A stretch of 59,690 nucleotides of DNA from Anaeromyces robustus (lineage: Eukaryota; Neocallimastigomycota; Neocallimastigomycetes; Neocallimastigales; Neocallimastigaceae): assembly GCA_002104895.1 (NCBI GenBank), contig MCFG01000069.1:147501-207190 (forward strand), given 5' to 3'. The notes beneath the pieces were generated by a model that was given only the letters and a program-made list of their open reading frames with translations, did no database searches and was not told where the DNA came from. A program made the position numbers and the translations under genes. The stretch's first letter is position 1. Each line of letters starts with the position of its first letter. This document shows positions 9,841-25,800 of the stretch, piece by piece.

Positions 9841-12800
9841 TTTGATTATTAATTAGTATATATTATGATGTAATTAATTAAAAAAATTTTTTTCGATAAA
9901 TAGACTATTAAAAAAAAAGATTTAACGTATGACCGATTGATTAATTGAATTAACTTGAGTTGATGATGATATAAACTAGTTATATTAATTATTATATTAT
10001 TTTTATTTGTTTGTTCACACTTTTTTTCTTTCTTTCTTGATTATTAAAAAAATATACAGTATGAAGTAAATATTAATGTTGGTATTATTAAAATAAATAT
10101 GTTTTTTTAACACTATATATCAAATAATAATTAAAAAAAAAAAAAAGAATTAGTCAAACATATTATTTTAATTTATTTATAAACTATAAATTTATATATT
10201 TATATCTATCATTATTTATTATTTATTATATTTATGATTTATTATATCATTTTTCATTTGCTCTTACCCTATTTAAAAAATTTTTATCAAAAAAATATTT
10301 TTAAAAAAAAGTATTTATATTATAATTTTAAATTTTAAAAATTTTTTGTATTTTTCTTTTTGTTTTTCTTTTTTTTTTTTTTTTTGTTTTTTTTTATGTT
10401 TTTTTTTTGTTGATATATAATATTATATATAATTACTGGGTTTAACTTTTTATCAAAAAACTAAAATTATAATCTTAGTAGTACATTTTATAAAGTTTTT
10501 TAATTGGCTTTTAAAAAAGGCTCTTTTTTTCTAAACCTTGGATATATATAATACTATTAAAATATGATATTATTTTTATACAATTTTTTTTTAAAAAAAA
10601 GTAGACTTTTTTTAATATTAGATTAAATTTCGTATTACTTTTACAAACTAATTAACAAAAAAGTTTTTTTTTTTTAACTATAAAACTAAAACAAAATAAA
10701 TAAATGATACTGATATATTTTTTTTAAAACTTTAAAAATCAGAAATATTTTACTATTATTATTAAAATATTTTGTTTTAGAAATTATTATTCCAAAATTT
10801 ATTTATAGTGAAATAAAGAAAAAAAAAGTCTGTTACTTTCTTTTATTATTATTATATTAATGATTATAAATTAATTAATTATTATTTTTATTGTTGTTAT
10901 TATTAATTCTCTTTTTTTTTTTTGGTGTAAATTTTTTTTTTTTTGATATTATTATCAATTATTATTATTATTATTATTTAATTAAATTAAGTTAGTATTA
11001 TTTTTTTAATTAAATTATGTTAAATTATGTTTTGTCTTATTATTATTATTGAAAAATGAAATGTATATTGATTAATTAATGGTTTTTATTATTTAATACT
11101 TCAAGTATTTTTTTTATTATTATTTTAAATGTAATTTAAAACTATTTACTATATATATAAAGATTGAGTATTAAAATAAAAAAAAAGTTTAATGTATTAG
11201 GATTTTTTTTTATATTATATTTATCTTTATATTATTATACTATTAAATTAATTATTTTTATGTTGTTCACACTATTTAAAAATTATTATTATTTTTTTTC
11301 TATTTTAAATTTATTTACACGAATTTTTCTCTAAATAATCTTTATTCTAAAAAAAAAATTAAAAAAAAAGTATATTATTTACTTAAATTAGACTACTTTT
11401 CTCTAAAAATTATATTATTTACTAAAATATTCTAAAGATTATTTAATAATTTTTCCCTGTTAAATAAATTTAAAATTTTTTCTAAAAAAAAATAATAATA
11501 AATTTTTTAAAAAATAATTTATTATTTTTTTGTTTTCTCTCTTTTATTTTTCTTTCTTCTTTTATAACATTTAAAAAATTAAAAAAAAATACTATTATGA
11601 AAACATGCTTGAATTTTTTTATATTTATTATTATTAATTTTTTTTTTTTTTTTTACTTTTTTTTTATTTTTATTATTATTATTTATTATTTTTTTTTTAC
11701 TTTTTTTTTTTTTAATAAAAATTTTATTTTATATATATATATGAACAATAAAAATATATTTATAAATAAAAAAATTTAAAGAAAAAAAAAAAAAAAAAGA
11801 AGAAAAAAAAGGTTTTTTTTCATACTTTTTATTTTATTATATATGTTTTTGTTTTCATTTGTATTATTATCATTTTTTTTTTTTTTACTTTTTTTAATTT
11901 GTCATTTTTTTTTTTATTATTAAGTTTTTGTACTCTTTTTTTTTTAATTTAATTTAATTAAAAATAAATATATTAAAAAAATAATTATAATTAAAACAAA
12001 ACTATAATTAAAAATATATATAATATATAACATATAATATATGAAATATAATACATAATATATATAATATATGAAATATATAATTTATAATACCTGTAAT
12101 ATATATAATACAATAAGTATTACCTATAATTTAATTAATTAATTAGTTCAATCAATAATTAAAATTAAAAAGCATAAAATGTAATCTATAAAAAAAAAAA
12201 TTAGGAATTAGGAATTAATATTAACAAATATATATAAATTTTTTTTTTTTGTACACAGAATATTTGAATACTTATTCCATTAATGAATTATGAATAAATA
12301 TGAATAAGTAATTTATTTTATTATAAAATATACTTTATTATATATTATTTATATATATAATATTGTATCACCTAATTCATAGTAATAATAAAAAAAAAAT
12401 TTTTTTTTATTTTTTTTTTTTTGAATAATAAAAAATGAAAAATGACTATCCAACAATAAAAATTATTATAAATATTTATATTGGTTACAACATAAAATAT
12501 ATTAATATATATAAATAAAATATATTATTAATATATAATAACAATAAATTATAAAATAAAGTTAATTATTGATTCTAAAAAAAATTTTTTTTATTTCCAC
12601 TATTTTCCTAAAATAAATTTATTTAATAGTTAATACAGTTACACTTATTACAATATATTTAAATTAAATTATTAATTAATTTTGTCCTATATTATAGTAT
12701 ATTATTAATATATTATAGAGAAATATTTCTTTTTAGTATTTAAAAATAACTTCTTTAAATAAAGAGTTTATTGTGTATTTCTTTTTTGTTATATAAAATA

Positions 12801-14639
12801 TATAATATATTGTAATATATTATAAATTATATAGGTTTATATTTTTTCTATATAATAAATATTAAAGAATAAATAGATATTAATATAAATAAATTTCATA
12901 AAAATATTAAATAAAATAAATAAATAATATATTATAAAATAAATAAAAAAGGTCATTATTATATATAATGAATATATAAAAATAATTTTTTATATTTATT
13001 ATAGTTTTATTTTTATTCTTATAATATTTATATATAATTTTTTTTTTTAAGGAGAATTTTTTAGATGATAATATAATAAATGTAAATTTTTTGGGTTATT
13101 TTTAATAAATAATAAAAAAATAAAAAAAACCTATCGGAATAATTTTTTTTTTTCATTTTAATAGATATATAAATTATATAAATTATAAAATTTATTATCC
13201 ATTTTAATTTTTAAATGATTATTTAAAAAAAAAAGATTGATCTTGAAAAAAAAGAAATTATAAATGTTGTATAACATAAAAAAAATAAAACACCTTTAAA
13301 CAAAAGAAAAAAAGAAAAAACTTTTTTTTATTAAATACATAAATACATGTTAAATCATTGTTATCTTTCTATCTTTTTTTTTCTTTTTTTTTTTATCTTT
13401 GTATCTTTTATTTAATAAATAAATAAATAAATATTTTTTTTTTTTGTATTTCATGAATTTATTTAACACAACAATAAAAAACTAATAATGAATAAAAATG
13501 ATTCATTATATAAAATAAAACAAATTTCACCATTTAAATAAAAATCTAATAAAATACAATAATTAATATTTTAAATAAAAATAGAATAAATAGAATAGAA
13601 TAAATAGAATAGAACGGTGTATAAAAGGATGAAAAAAAAAAGTTTAAATAATAAATTTATTTATTTATTATTTTTTTATTTATTTATTTTAATAATTAAA
13701 AATCATGTTTTTTATTTATTTTATTATTTATTTATTCTTTTATTTTTTAATCTTGTTATTTTTTGAAATGTAACGTTGTATAAAAAAAAAATTTTTTTTT
13801 AAAAAAAATTAATGGTTTGGTTGGTTCAACTTTTTTTTTTTTCTTTTCTATTTTTTTTAAAAAAAAAATTTGATCGTAAATTGTTTTTTTTACTGATTAA
13901 AAAAAAAACAAAAAACAAAAAACAAAAAAACTTTAGATTCTTCAACTAACTTTTTTTAATTATTTTTTTTTTATTTTTTTATTTTTTTTATTTTTTTTAT
14001 CTTCATCTTTATACCATTTCTGCATATTTTTTTTTTTTTTTTTTTTTTTTTTGCTTTTTCATTTAACTTTAAAAAAAAAAAAATTTTTTTTTTTGAACCT
14101 AAAAATAATATAAAAAATATTAAAATATAAAATATAAAATATATAAAAAAACAATTTATAAATGAATAAATAAATAAATATAATATTATATAATACATAA
14201 TTACTATATCTATTATATATATTATATTTTATTATGATATATACTACTTATATATATTTATTTCAATTTCTTTATATATACATTTATAATATTTATTATA
14301 GGAATGGATTTAAATATTAATAATTAATAATATTATTTTTATTATTTTTGTTAAAAAATGTCTAGAATGGTCTTTTAATAAAATAAAGTTAGTTACTATT
14401 TAATGATAGATAAAAAGTTTATTTTTATTAAAAATTTAAATTTTATTGTAGTTATAAACTTTAATAAATAATATTTTAGGAATTAAAAATTTTGTTAATG
14501 AATAATCATATTTGTGTAACCTTTAACATTTTCACCAAAAATTTACTTTTAAATTAATAAAAGTCTTGAATTTTTTTTTTTAAAAAAAAAAAAGAAATTA
14601 TGAATTGTACTAAAGTATTAAGTCATTATTTATTTATTT
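9841..14639. other. AT-rich intergenic region upstream of the kinesin
   Basis: Contains the presumed kinesin promoter and 5' untranslated region, but no recognisable promoter element stands out because nearly all of the sequence is A/T. The rest is A/T homopolymers and TA-rich tracts. Small open frames at 11597-11779 and 13971-14198 translate to Phe/Ile/Tyr/Lys homopolymer-like peptides and are not supported as genes. Confidence 0.75.
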
Positions 14640-14775
14640 ATTTATATTTATATTTATATTTATATTTATATTTATATTTATATTTATATTTATATTTATA
14701 TTTATATTTATATTTATATTTATATTTATATTTATATTTATATTTATATTTATATTTATATTTATATTTATATAT
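14640..14775. repeat. TTTATA hexanucleotide microsatellite
   Basis: About 22 near-perfect tandem copies of a TTTATA unit. On the + strand it is read as Leu-Tyr repeats, which produces a spurious open frame at 14600-14851. Confidence 0.95.
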
Positions 14776-17280
14776 AATTTTTTTAATATATTTTATAATA
14801 ATTTTTATTATTACAATGTATTTTTTTTTAATTAAAAATAAAAATTATTAATTATGTATCTTTTTGAAAAGTAAGAAATAAAAATAATTAGGAACAATAT
14901 AACAAATATAACAAAATAAAAAATAAAAATAAAAATAAATAAATATTATGATATCATAATATATATTATTTATTTATTTATTATTATTTATTTATTTATT
15001 TATTATTATGGTTATTTATTTTATTATTATGGTTATTTAATTTAAACTATTTTAATTAAATGATTATAATACTAATTAAAAAAAAAAAAAAAGAAATGGT
15101 CAGAGCCATTTTAGAATCTATACAAAAAAGGATAATAATGGAATACTGTTTAAAATTAAAGTTTACAAAAAAAGAAATAGTTTATTTACCTTATTTACAA
15201 ATAATTAATAAAGGATACCTAAAAAATTATTAATAATAAAATAATAAAATAATTAATAATATAATGAATACAAGTATTTTATTGTATTCTATTATTATTT
15301 AATATATATTTATTATACATTTTATATTTATATTTATATTTATATTTATATTTAAATCATGATTTATGATATATTATTTAAAATATAATACATGTATTTA
15401 TTAATTATTTAATATAAATATATTAAATAAATAAATAATACATCATAAATTTATAATTTATAATTTATAATATATAATTTTTTGTAATATTTTGTATATA
15501 ATTTATATATAAATATATAAATATATAAATATTTATTAATGTATTAGATGTATTAGATGTGTATTAATGTTTTCCAATATCTTTTGTTTTCTTTTTTTTT
15601 TTTTTTTCTTTTTTTGTTTTTTTATTTTTAGGTTTTAAAACAAATTTAATATATAAAATAATTAAATCATAACAAATAAAGAAGAAGAAGAAGAATTACT
15701 AATTAATAATTAATAATTAATAAAACTAACCTTCATCCTTCAATTTATTTTTTTGTGTTAGTATAAAAAAATTTGATGACAGAAAAAAAAATTGGCAATG
15801 GCAAATCTTTTTTTTTTTTTAAAAAAATTTAGATATGGAGTATTAATAATAATAATAATAATATATGAATTAATTCATTATAATAATTAAATATTTGCTT
15901 AGCTTATGATAAAAAAAATATTTACTTATATATTTATAATAATAAATATATAATATAATATATAATTTACTTAAATATTCAATGAATTGACCTTTCAATT
16001 TATAATTAATTAAAATAAAAATTGATAATAAAAAAAAACTAAATGATAAATGAATAATAATTAATGATTAATGGTTATTTATTTTATTATTTGTTTATTT
16101 ATTTATTTTTATTAATTATTAATTTATTTATTTTATTATAATTTATATATTTATTTATTTAATTATATATTAATATATTTATTAATTTATTTATTAATAA
16201 TTTAACTTTTTAACCTTTTAATCTAGATTTCTTTATATAAAAAAAAATATCCATTTATAGTTTATTCTATCAGAAATCAGAACACAAAGTAAATATAAAT
16301 ATATAAAAAAAAAAAATAAAAAAATAAAATAAAAAAAATAAAGATTTAGGGCATGTGTGTGATATTGAATGTGATGTTTTTAAAATGTGATGTCATAATT
16401 ATTTCCAAATTCATATCATTACAATAAAAATAAAAATAAAAATTAAAAAAAAAAAGGTAAAAAAAAAGAATTAAAACTATTCTTTTTTTTCTTGGTAATT
16501 TATAAAGAGGGTAAGAAAAATTAAAAATAAAAAAATTTTAATAAATAAAAAAAAGGTTTATAGCATTAGATTATAAATTATTTATTATTTATTATTTATT
16601 ATTTAAATGTAAATAAATTTTATACATAATAAATCCTCTTTTTTATATATATTTATATTTATATTTATTATTAATTATTAATATACAAAAAAAAAAGTAT
16701 AAACAAAAAAAAAAAAAAGAATTCAATTTGATATATTGTCAATTTAAAGATATTATTTATAAGTATGTATTATATTTATATATTGAATTATATTTATAAT
16801 ATATATAAAATAAAATAAGGTTAAGAAAAGAAAAAAGAATACAAAAACTGTTGTAAAAAAAAATTTTTTTTCTTTTTTAAAAAAAAATATATATAATATA
16901 ATAAATATAAATATAATATAATAAATATAAGTATCATATAATGTATTAATGTATAATAAATATATATAATAAATAAATAAATATATATAATAAATATATA
17001 ATTAAAAACTTTAATTAATATAAATAAATAAAAATTAAAAAGTTAAGAAATAAAGTTAATTAATCCATAAAAACAAAAAAAAAAAAAACAAAAACAAAAA
17101 CAAAAAATAAAAAAAAAAAGAATTTTAAAAGTAAAATTATAATATAAAAATAATATAATATAATATATATAATAAATATAAAATAATAAATAATATCATA
17201 TATTATTAATCATCTATTCTATTCTTTTATTCTATTATTCTATTATTCTATTTTATTTTATTATTCTATTATATTTTATT

Positions 17281-17281
<1 letters not shown>

Positions 17282-17323
<42 letters not shown>
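17282..17323. repeat. ATT trinucleotide microsatellite
   Basis: About 14 uninterrupted ATT units followed by a unique stretch with CATCCATCC. Confidence 0.9.
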
Positions 17324-17880
17324 GTCATCCATCCATCTCATCCATAATAAAGATAAAGACAAAAAAATAATTATTTTTTTTTATTATTTGATTTATTTTT
17401 CTTTATATATAATAGTAATAATAAATAAATAAATAAATGAATAAAAAAAAGAAATCACAAAATAAATGTTTTCTTTTTTTTTTAAGGGATTACATTTTAT
17501 TATTATACCATATTTTATGGACCGTTTTTTTTTTTTGAATAATAAAAACTATTAATAATAATAAATGATTATTAATTTATAGGCATTGTCTTTATCATTT
17601 TTAAGAATACTAAAGAATTATAATCTACTTATTATTCAATATTTATTACTAATTATTAATGATAAAAAAAAATCAAAAAGTCAATAAATTTAACAATAAA
17701 AAATAAAATTAAAAACAAAAAGAAAAAAAAACAAAACAAAAAAAAAGTAATTGGTAAATAATATAATATAATATAATATAAAAAAAAATCCACTTTTTTC
17801 TTTTTTTGTTTATTTTTTTATGTAAATAATCAATATACTACATAATAATTTACGACATTTTTTTTTCTTAAATTAAATTT

Positions 17881-17918
<38 letters not shown>

Positions 17919-18925
17919 TGAAAGATGACAAAAAAGAAAAAAAAAAGATACCATAAAAAAATAATAATAATAAAAAAAAATTTTTTTTCCTTTATTGATT
18001 TTGTTGTTATTTTTTATCTTTTTTTTTTTTTATTTATTTTTCTTTCTATATTATTTAGATTTATATTGTTGTTATTCAATAATAATAACAATAACAAATC
18101 TAAATTTAAATATATTTTATTTTTTTAAATTTTTTTTTTTTAAATTTTTTTTTTTTTGTAAAGATATTCTATTATATTAAACCATGAGTTGACTTCTCCC
18201 ATTTCTTTTTATATATGGAAATAAAATAAATAAAAAATAAAAAAAAAATAAAAAAAATAAAAATGAAAAGAATTAATTAAAAAAAAAAATATTCTTTATA
18301 AAACAAAACAAAACCTTTTTTTTTTTATTTTTTTTTTATAGAATTATGAATAATGCATTAAAAGATGAATATGGAATAGATTAGAAAAAGAAAATAGGTA
18401 GAAATGAAAAAAAAAAACTTTTGTCTATCTATCTAATTTTTTTTTATTTAGAAATAATAAAATTTACTATTGTTGAAAAGTTTATTTATTTAATTATAAA
18501 TATTATAATTATTATTATTATTATTATTATTGATAAATGGTTTTGTTTTTATTTCACAATTTTAGGTGACAGATAAAAGATAACCTGTTTAAAATTTATT
18601 ATTATAAATTATTATATATTATTATATATTATTATATATTATTATATAAGATAGAATATCTGTTATATAATACTAACTCATAGAAGAATAAAAAAAAAAA
18701 ATATTATAAAAAGTGTTTATGTATTTTATATATATTTATATATTGTATCATAATCTATAATAATTTATAATAATAATTTTTGTTATTTTCTTTTTTGGTT
18801 ACTTTCTTTATTAAATAAATAATTAATAAATTTTATTATACACAAAATGAAAAAAAAAAAAAAAAAAAAAACAGTAACAAAGTAACAAAATAACAAAATT
18901 CCAAGAATAAACACAAAAAACTAAA

Positions 18926-18956
<31 letters not shown>

Positions 18957-19698
18957 AAAAAAAGAGAAAAAAGAAAAAACTTTATTATTTATTATTATAA
19001 AATAATTATTATTATTATTTAATTTATTTTATTTTAATTTAATTTTATTTTTGTTCTAGGTTTTTTTTTTTATTTAAATTTTTTTTTTAGTTTTTGTGTG
19101 TAAATAAAAATTTTTAATTAATTATTTATATATTTATTAATGACATATATTCTATTATATTACATATAATATTATATAATAATTATTAATATAATTAATA
19201 TATTATGTCATCTATCACATTATATAATATATTATATAATTAATTAACTGTTGGAAAACAAAAACAAAATTAATAATAAAAATATTTACTTCATAGAATA
19301 GATTATTAATTAATGAAGTAATATTTTATATATTAATAAATAATTTTTATTATTTATTTATTTATAAACTCTTTTTTTTTTTTTTGTTTAATGTTTTATT
19401 TTATACTATTTTTTATTTTATTTTTATTGTTATTTTATTTGATATCTTATAGTTTAGAAATCCTTTCTAATAGAATTATTAAACATTTTATAATATACAT
19501 ATATAAAATTAAAAAATAAACTATTTTTCATTTTCTATGCATTAACTTTGTTTTTTTTTTTTTTTTATTTTAGTTTTCTATACTTTTTTTCTTTTTTTTT
19601 TTTTTTTTAATTTAATAATTAATAATTAATTAATAATTAGTTTCCAAATTGTCAACCATTTTTTTATATTAATAAATTAATTTATTTATTAATATATT

Positions 19699-19781
19699 AA
19701 ATTATTTATTTATTTTATTTATTTACTTATTTATATTATTTATTTTATTTATTTACTTATTTATATTATTTATTTATTAAT

Positions 19782-19848
<67 letters not shown>

Positions 19849-19855
19849 TTAATAT
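19699..19855. repeat. TTTA array with an embedded tandem duplication
   Basis: A TTTA tetranucleotide array. Its left part contains two consecutive copies of an approximately 37-bp unit with a TTTACTTATTTATATTA core (around 19705-19775), then runs into pure TTTA repeats to 19850. Confidence 0.8.
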
Positions 19856-22038
19856 TGAAAAACAATTTCTGTTTTTATTATTGATAGTTCACTTAACTTT
19901 TTTTTTTCTTCTTTTCCTTTTTCTTTTTTTCCTTTTTTATAGATAAACTTTTTTAAATTTACCATTGTTTCGTTTTTGTTTTATTTTTATTTTATTTTAT
20001 TTTATTTTATTTAATTTTTAAACAAGTAATAACATTATTATTATTATTATTATTATTATTCTTATTATTATTATTAATTGACAATTTCTTATTATAGTAA
20101 AGAAAAACCTTTCATGATATTAATAATAATATTAATAATAATAATAATAATATATATAATATATATAATATATATAATATTCATATACATAAAATATTAT
20201 TATTTATTTTATTATTATTTATTTATTAATATAAAGTAAAATAAAAAATATTAAATTAAATTTTTTTTTAATACTAAATAAATAAACAAATTAAAATATC
20301 CAAAAAAGGTATAATTAATTACATTAATATTATTTATTTATATTAGATTTTATTACATTATATATTATATAATATAATGTATATATATAATGTAATGTAT
20401 ATAATTTATATTCATAAAATAGAATAATCTAAATTTACTATTATTTAAAGTTTGATGTTTTATAATAACATACAAAATTATTATATAATAATTATATAAT
20501 AATGATATAATAATAAATAATAATAAATAATAATAAATAATAAATAAATAATTAAATAATAAATAAAATACTTATAAATTGTTATAAATAAATAAATAAT
20601 AAATAAAATACTTATAAATTATTATAAATTATAAATTATTATATAATTATTATTATAAATTCTTATTTATTATTATATCATTATTATATCATTATTATTT
20701 ATTATCAATTAAAAATCTAAAACATCTTTTTTTTTTACCTTTTGACCTCTAATAAAAAAAAAGGATGTTTATTTGATGTCACTTTAACTAAAAATTTATT
20801 TTATATTTTATCTATGTATCTAAGATTTTATCTATGAGAAATAATTAAATATAATAAATAAATAATATTTAAATAAACACTTACCATAAAAAGTATATTA
20901 ATAATTATGACAATCAAAACCGTAAAACATTAAATATATATATATGTATCTATATAAATAATAAAATATAAAACAAGTTATTTATTATTCAGTAACTATG
21001 AACCACTCTTTTTTTTTTTCTTCTTTTTTTTTTTTTTTATTTTTAGGGATTATTAATTTATTAATGATTAATTGAAAGTTTAAAAATTAAAAATTAAAAA
21101 AAAGAAGAAGAAAAAACTTCTTTCCTTTTTTTACTTTTTTCTTTTTTCCTTTTCTTATATTTATTTAATAATAATAATAAAAAGTGTTTTATTTTTTAAT
21201 TTTCAATTTTAATTTTTAATTTTTTAATTTTTAGACATTTTATATAAATATAGTAATTGTCTAAACGGAAAAAATAAAATTGAAATAATGAAATAATGAA
21301 AATTGTTTTAAGTGCATTAACACAAACAGACTAAAAAAAGAAATGCGGTGTTAACCAAAAAAAGAAGAAGAAAAAAAAAGTAATAAGAAGAATTAATATA
21401 ATTAATAATAAGTGTTATAATTAATAAATAAATAAATAAATAAACCAATTAATAAATAAATAATTAATGGTTTTATTTATTCAGTTATTAATTGTTTTAT
21501 TTATTTATTAATTATAAATTGTATAATAAATATTAAAAAAAAAAAAAAAAGTGACAGTATAGAGGGAGAGGAAATAAAAATAAATATGGAAATAAATAAA
21601 TAAATATAGAATTCATTATAGAATTCATTATAGAAATAAAAATAAAAAGTTTTTTGTTTTAGTTTTTTTCTTTTTTAAGGGTAAATCAGTTTTAGATGAT
21701 ACAATTTTATTATAATCTAAAACTTATTAATGCTATTTTAAAAATTAAGTAAAAATAAATAAAATTATATAAAAAAATTATATAATAATTTATTGGATAT
21801 GCCGTTTTTCAAAAAAAAAAAAAAAAATTCTCATCATATTTATTTTTTTTATTTTTATTTTTATTTTTTTATTATTTATTTCCATATTAATAAATTTTTT
21901 TAATAAATAATAATAATAAATAATAATAATAATAAATAAATAATTTATATAGAATAAATTATTATATAAAAAAAAATTAATATTTTACATTTTATCCCAG
22001 GTAAAAAAAAAAAAAGTGGTAAAAAAATCCTTTTTTTT

Positions 22039-22409
<371 letters not shown>

Positions 22410-22806
22410 GGAGAAAGGTAAAAAAAAATTTTTTTTTCCTATTTGATAGAATTTTATCATGTTATACAATACTTAAAAAATATTCCATCAAATAGAAAAA
22501 AAAATTTATAATATGGATGGAGTAACAACAATAATAATAACAATAACAATTAAAAAACAACCATAATAAATAATAACAATAACAATATTAAATAAGATTT
22601 CATAAATAATAATATTATTATTAATATTAAATAAGAATTCAATAATAATAATTTATAATAGTTATAAAACTTCATATGAATTAGTTTGTTAATTTCAATT
22701 CATTCATGGTTTAAAATATTATCATCATCAATAATAATAATATTATTATTATTAAAAATAGTGTTAATATAATTATAATTTCTTTTATTATTTGATTTTA
22801 TTATTA

Positions 22807-22830
22807 ACTTAGCTTAGCTTAGCTTAGCTT
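22807..22830. repeat. AGCTT pentanucleotide tandem repeat
   Basis: Four consecutive AGCTT units preceded by a partial ACTT unit, in DNA otherwise lacking G and C. It is followed at once by TTAGTTTAAGCTTTTAG, which looks like diverged further units. Confidence 0.85.
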
Positions 22831-25800
22831 TTAGTTTAAGCTTTTAGTTTATTTATTTTTAAATATTATTTCTTTAGTTTCGTTTTTTCTTTTCTTTCTT
22901 TTTTTTTTTTCTTTTCTTAATCATGTTTTTTTTAATCATTAATTAATAATTAATAATTAATTAATAATTAATCATTTTAGTTAAAGTAGTACAAAATATT
23001 TAATTTGTTTCAATTGAATATATATTACATTATATTAATTCATATATTATTTAATGTAAAAGGTTACACTAAAAATAAAAAAATTTCATTGGTGAAATGA
23101 TTCAAATTGTTTCTTTTTTTAATTTTTTAAAAATTTTTTAAAATTTTTTAAAATTTTTCAAATTTTAAAATTTTTAAATGTAATACAAAAATAATTACAA
23201 AATTAATTACAAGAAAATACAAAAAAAAAAATTCTTTTTTTTTTTTTCAAGTAATTAAAAGAAATATACAAATTAATATATACATTAATATATAATAATA
23301 TATAATAATAAATATATTATAATTTATTCCATTATGATACTCTTAATTCTATTTTTGATATTGACTAAAAATACATTTCTATAGAAATAAAATTAGAAAC
23401 AATAGAAAAGAAAAAATTATTATTAATTAATTAAAAATAATAATAATAATAAAATAAATAAATAATTAAATAAATTAAATGAATGAATGAATATACAAAT
23501 AAATAATTACTTTATTAATTACTTATTTTTTATGTATTTATTTATTTATTCATGATGAATAATTATTATAATTTTATTAATAAAGTAATTTATTTAAAAA
23601 AATATTAGATTTTAATTAATAATATTAATAATTAATAACCTAACCTATATATAGATTTATTTATTAAGTATGGATGTTTGGTTTCTCAAATGATTATTAA
23701 GTGGATTTATTCCTATTTTTTTATTTATTTAAAAAAAAAAAGAAAAGAATGTAAAAAAAAGGTAAAAAAAAAACAATAAAGTATTTATAATATTTTTATA
23801 ATATTTATAATATAATATTCTTTTATTATAAATTATTAATTGTTATTAATTATTATTAATCCTATTCATAAAAAAATAAATATACCATAAGAATATACCA
23901 AAAGAAAAGATGTTTGACCTGTCAAAATGGTTAATGGCATTAAAATATGTATGTAATTCTGATTATATTTATTAATATCACATGATAATTCTTATATATA
24001 AAAAATAAAAAAATAAAAAATAAAAATAAAATAAAAATTAAAGAATTTGTTGTTATTGTCATTGTTATTGTTATTATTATTGTTGTTTTTTATTTATTTT
24101 TTAAAAAAAAAAAGTTTTTAAACTTTTAAAAATAAAAATAAAATCAACCACGTTTAATTATCACAAATGAAAAATGATTAAAAAAAAAAATTTTTTATTT
24201 CATTTTTTTCAAAATTAAAAATTATGCATCTCTAAATAAAAAAAAATTTTTTTTATTTTTTTAATCATTTTTCATTTTTATTTTATTTAAAAAATAAAAA
24301 AACAATTGTAATAATAAATAAATAATAATAATAAATAAATAAATAAATAAATAAATAGAAATAATAGAAATAATAAACAATAAGTATTATTTAAAATATT
24401 AAAATATTAAAATATTAAAATATTAAAATAATAATAAATTAAAATCATACATAAAAATTAAAAAATAAATTTTTTTCCCACATTTTTTATTGTTTTTTTT
24501 TTTTTTTTATTATTATTATTGTTAATAACTATTATTATTTATTTATTATTAATTAATTATTATTAATTATTGGATATATATTTATATTTTTTTTAGAGAG
24601 AAAAAAAAAAGTTAATTATAATTATACCTTTATTATTTTATTATAATAAATTATTTATAATTATTATTATTATAATCATTCATTTATTTTATTATAATAA
24701 TTTATTTATAATTATTATAATTATTCATTTATTTTTATTTTTATTTTTTATTTTTTATTTTTTCAAGTTTTCCTACCACAAAAAAGCCTTTTTTTTTTTT
24801 TGTACAACCCAAAATAGATTATTAAAAAATAAATAAATTTTTTTTTATAAAAATAGAGAAAAGCCATAAACTAAAAAATAATTAAAAAAAAAGTAGCGGC
24901 TTCTTTTTTTTTTTTTTTCATTTTTATTGAAATTAAAAAAAGTTAATTATTTTTATATTAAAATATTTATAAAATAAAATAAAAAAAAAAAAAAAGTTAA
25001 AAAGTTAATTAATAATAAATAGGATAAATGAAAAAAAAGTTTAAAAAAAAATTTAAAAAAAAAACATAATAATATCAATCATGTCATAAAAAATCATAAA
25101 ATCATAAAATCAAAAAAAAAAAAAAAAAAATGCATAATAAATAAAAACTAAAAATAAAAATAAAAACTAAAAAATAAAAATTAAATTAATAATTAATAAT
25201 AATAATAATAATAAACCATTCCATTTCTTATTTCTTATTTTTTATTCCTTATTTTTATTTCTTGATTTTAATATTTTATTTTATTTTATTTTATATTAAA
25301 ATTATATATTTATTAATTTATTAATTTATTAATTTATATATATATTAAAAAACATGTATTTTTTTAATAATAATAATAAACTAATTTATAATACACAATA
25401 ACAATAACAATAACAATAACTTGGAACAATAGAAATAATAATAATTAATAGATAATAGATTAAATCATCCCCATTAAAAATCATAAAATCATAAAATCAT
25501 AATAATAAAAATAATAATAATAAAAATAAAAAAATAAAAATAAAAAAATAAAAGCATTTTTTTAATATTTTAATCATTAAAATTATAAATGATTTCATTC
25601 ATTCCTAATAAGAATAATTAATAATGGATAATTGATAATAGTTGATATTGAATAAAAATATATGGAATAAGTTGATTTTAAATAATGTAATTAATTACTT
25701 AATAATTAAAAAGGAATGAATTAAAAAATAATTTTAAATTTATAAAGTAAACAATTTTTTAATGTAATTAAAATTTATTAAATCATTAATTAAATTCATT

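Larger units (their letters stand above)
14776..22040. other. AT-rich gene-poor DNA
   Basis: About 7 kb of A/T homopolymers and microsatellites, including ATT repeats at 17282-17323 and TTTA repeats at 19699-19855. A 45-codon frame at 15096-15233 (+), starting MVRAILESIQK, has less biased composition than its surroundings but matches nothing I recognise and could be chance. Nothing else looks coding. Confidence 0.7.

Noticed and set aside
14600-14851. 83-codon Leu-Tyr repeat frame
   Set aside because: Product of the TTTATA microsatellite.
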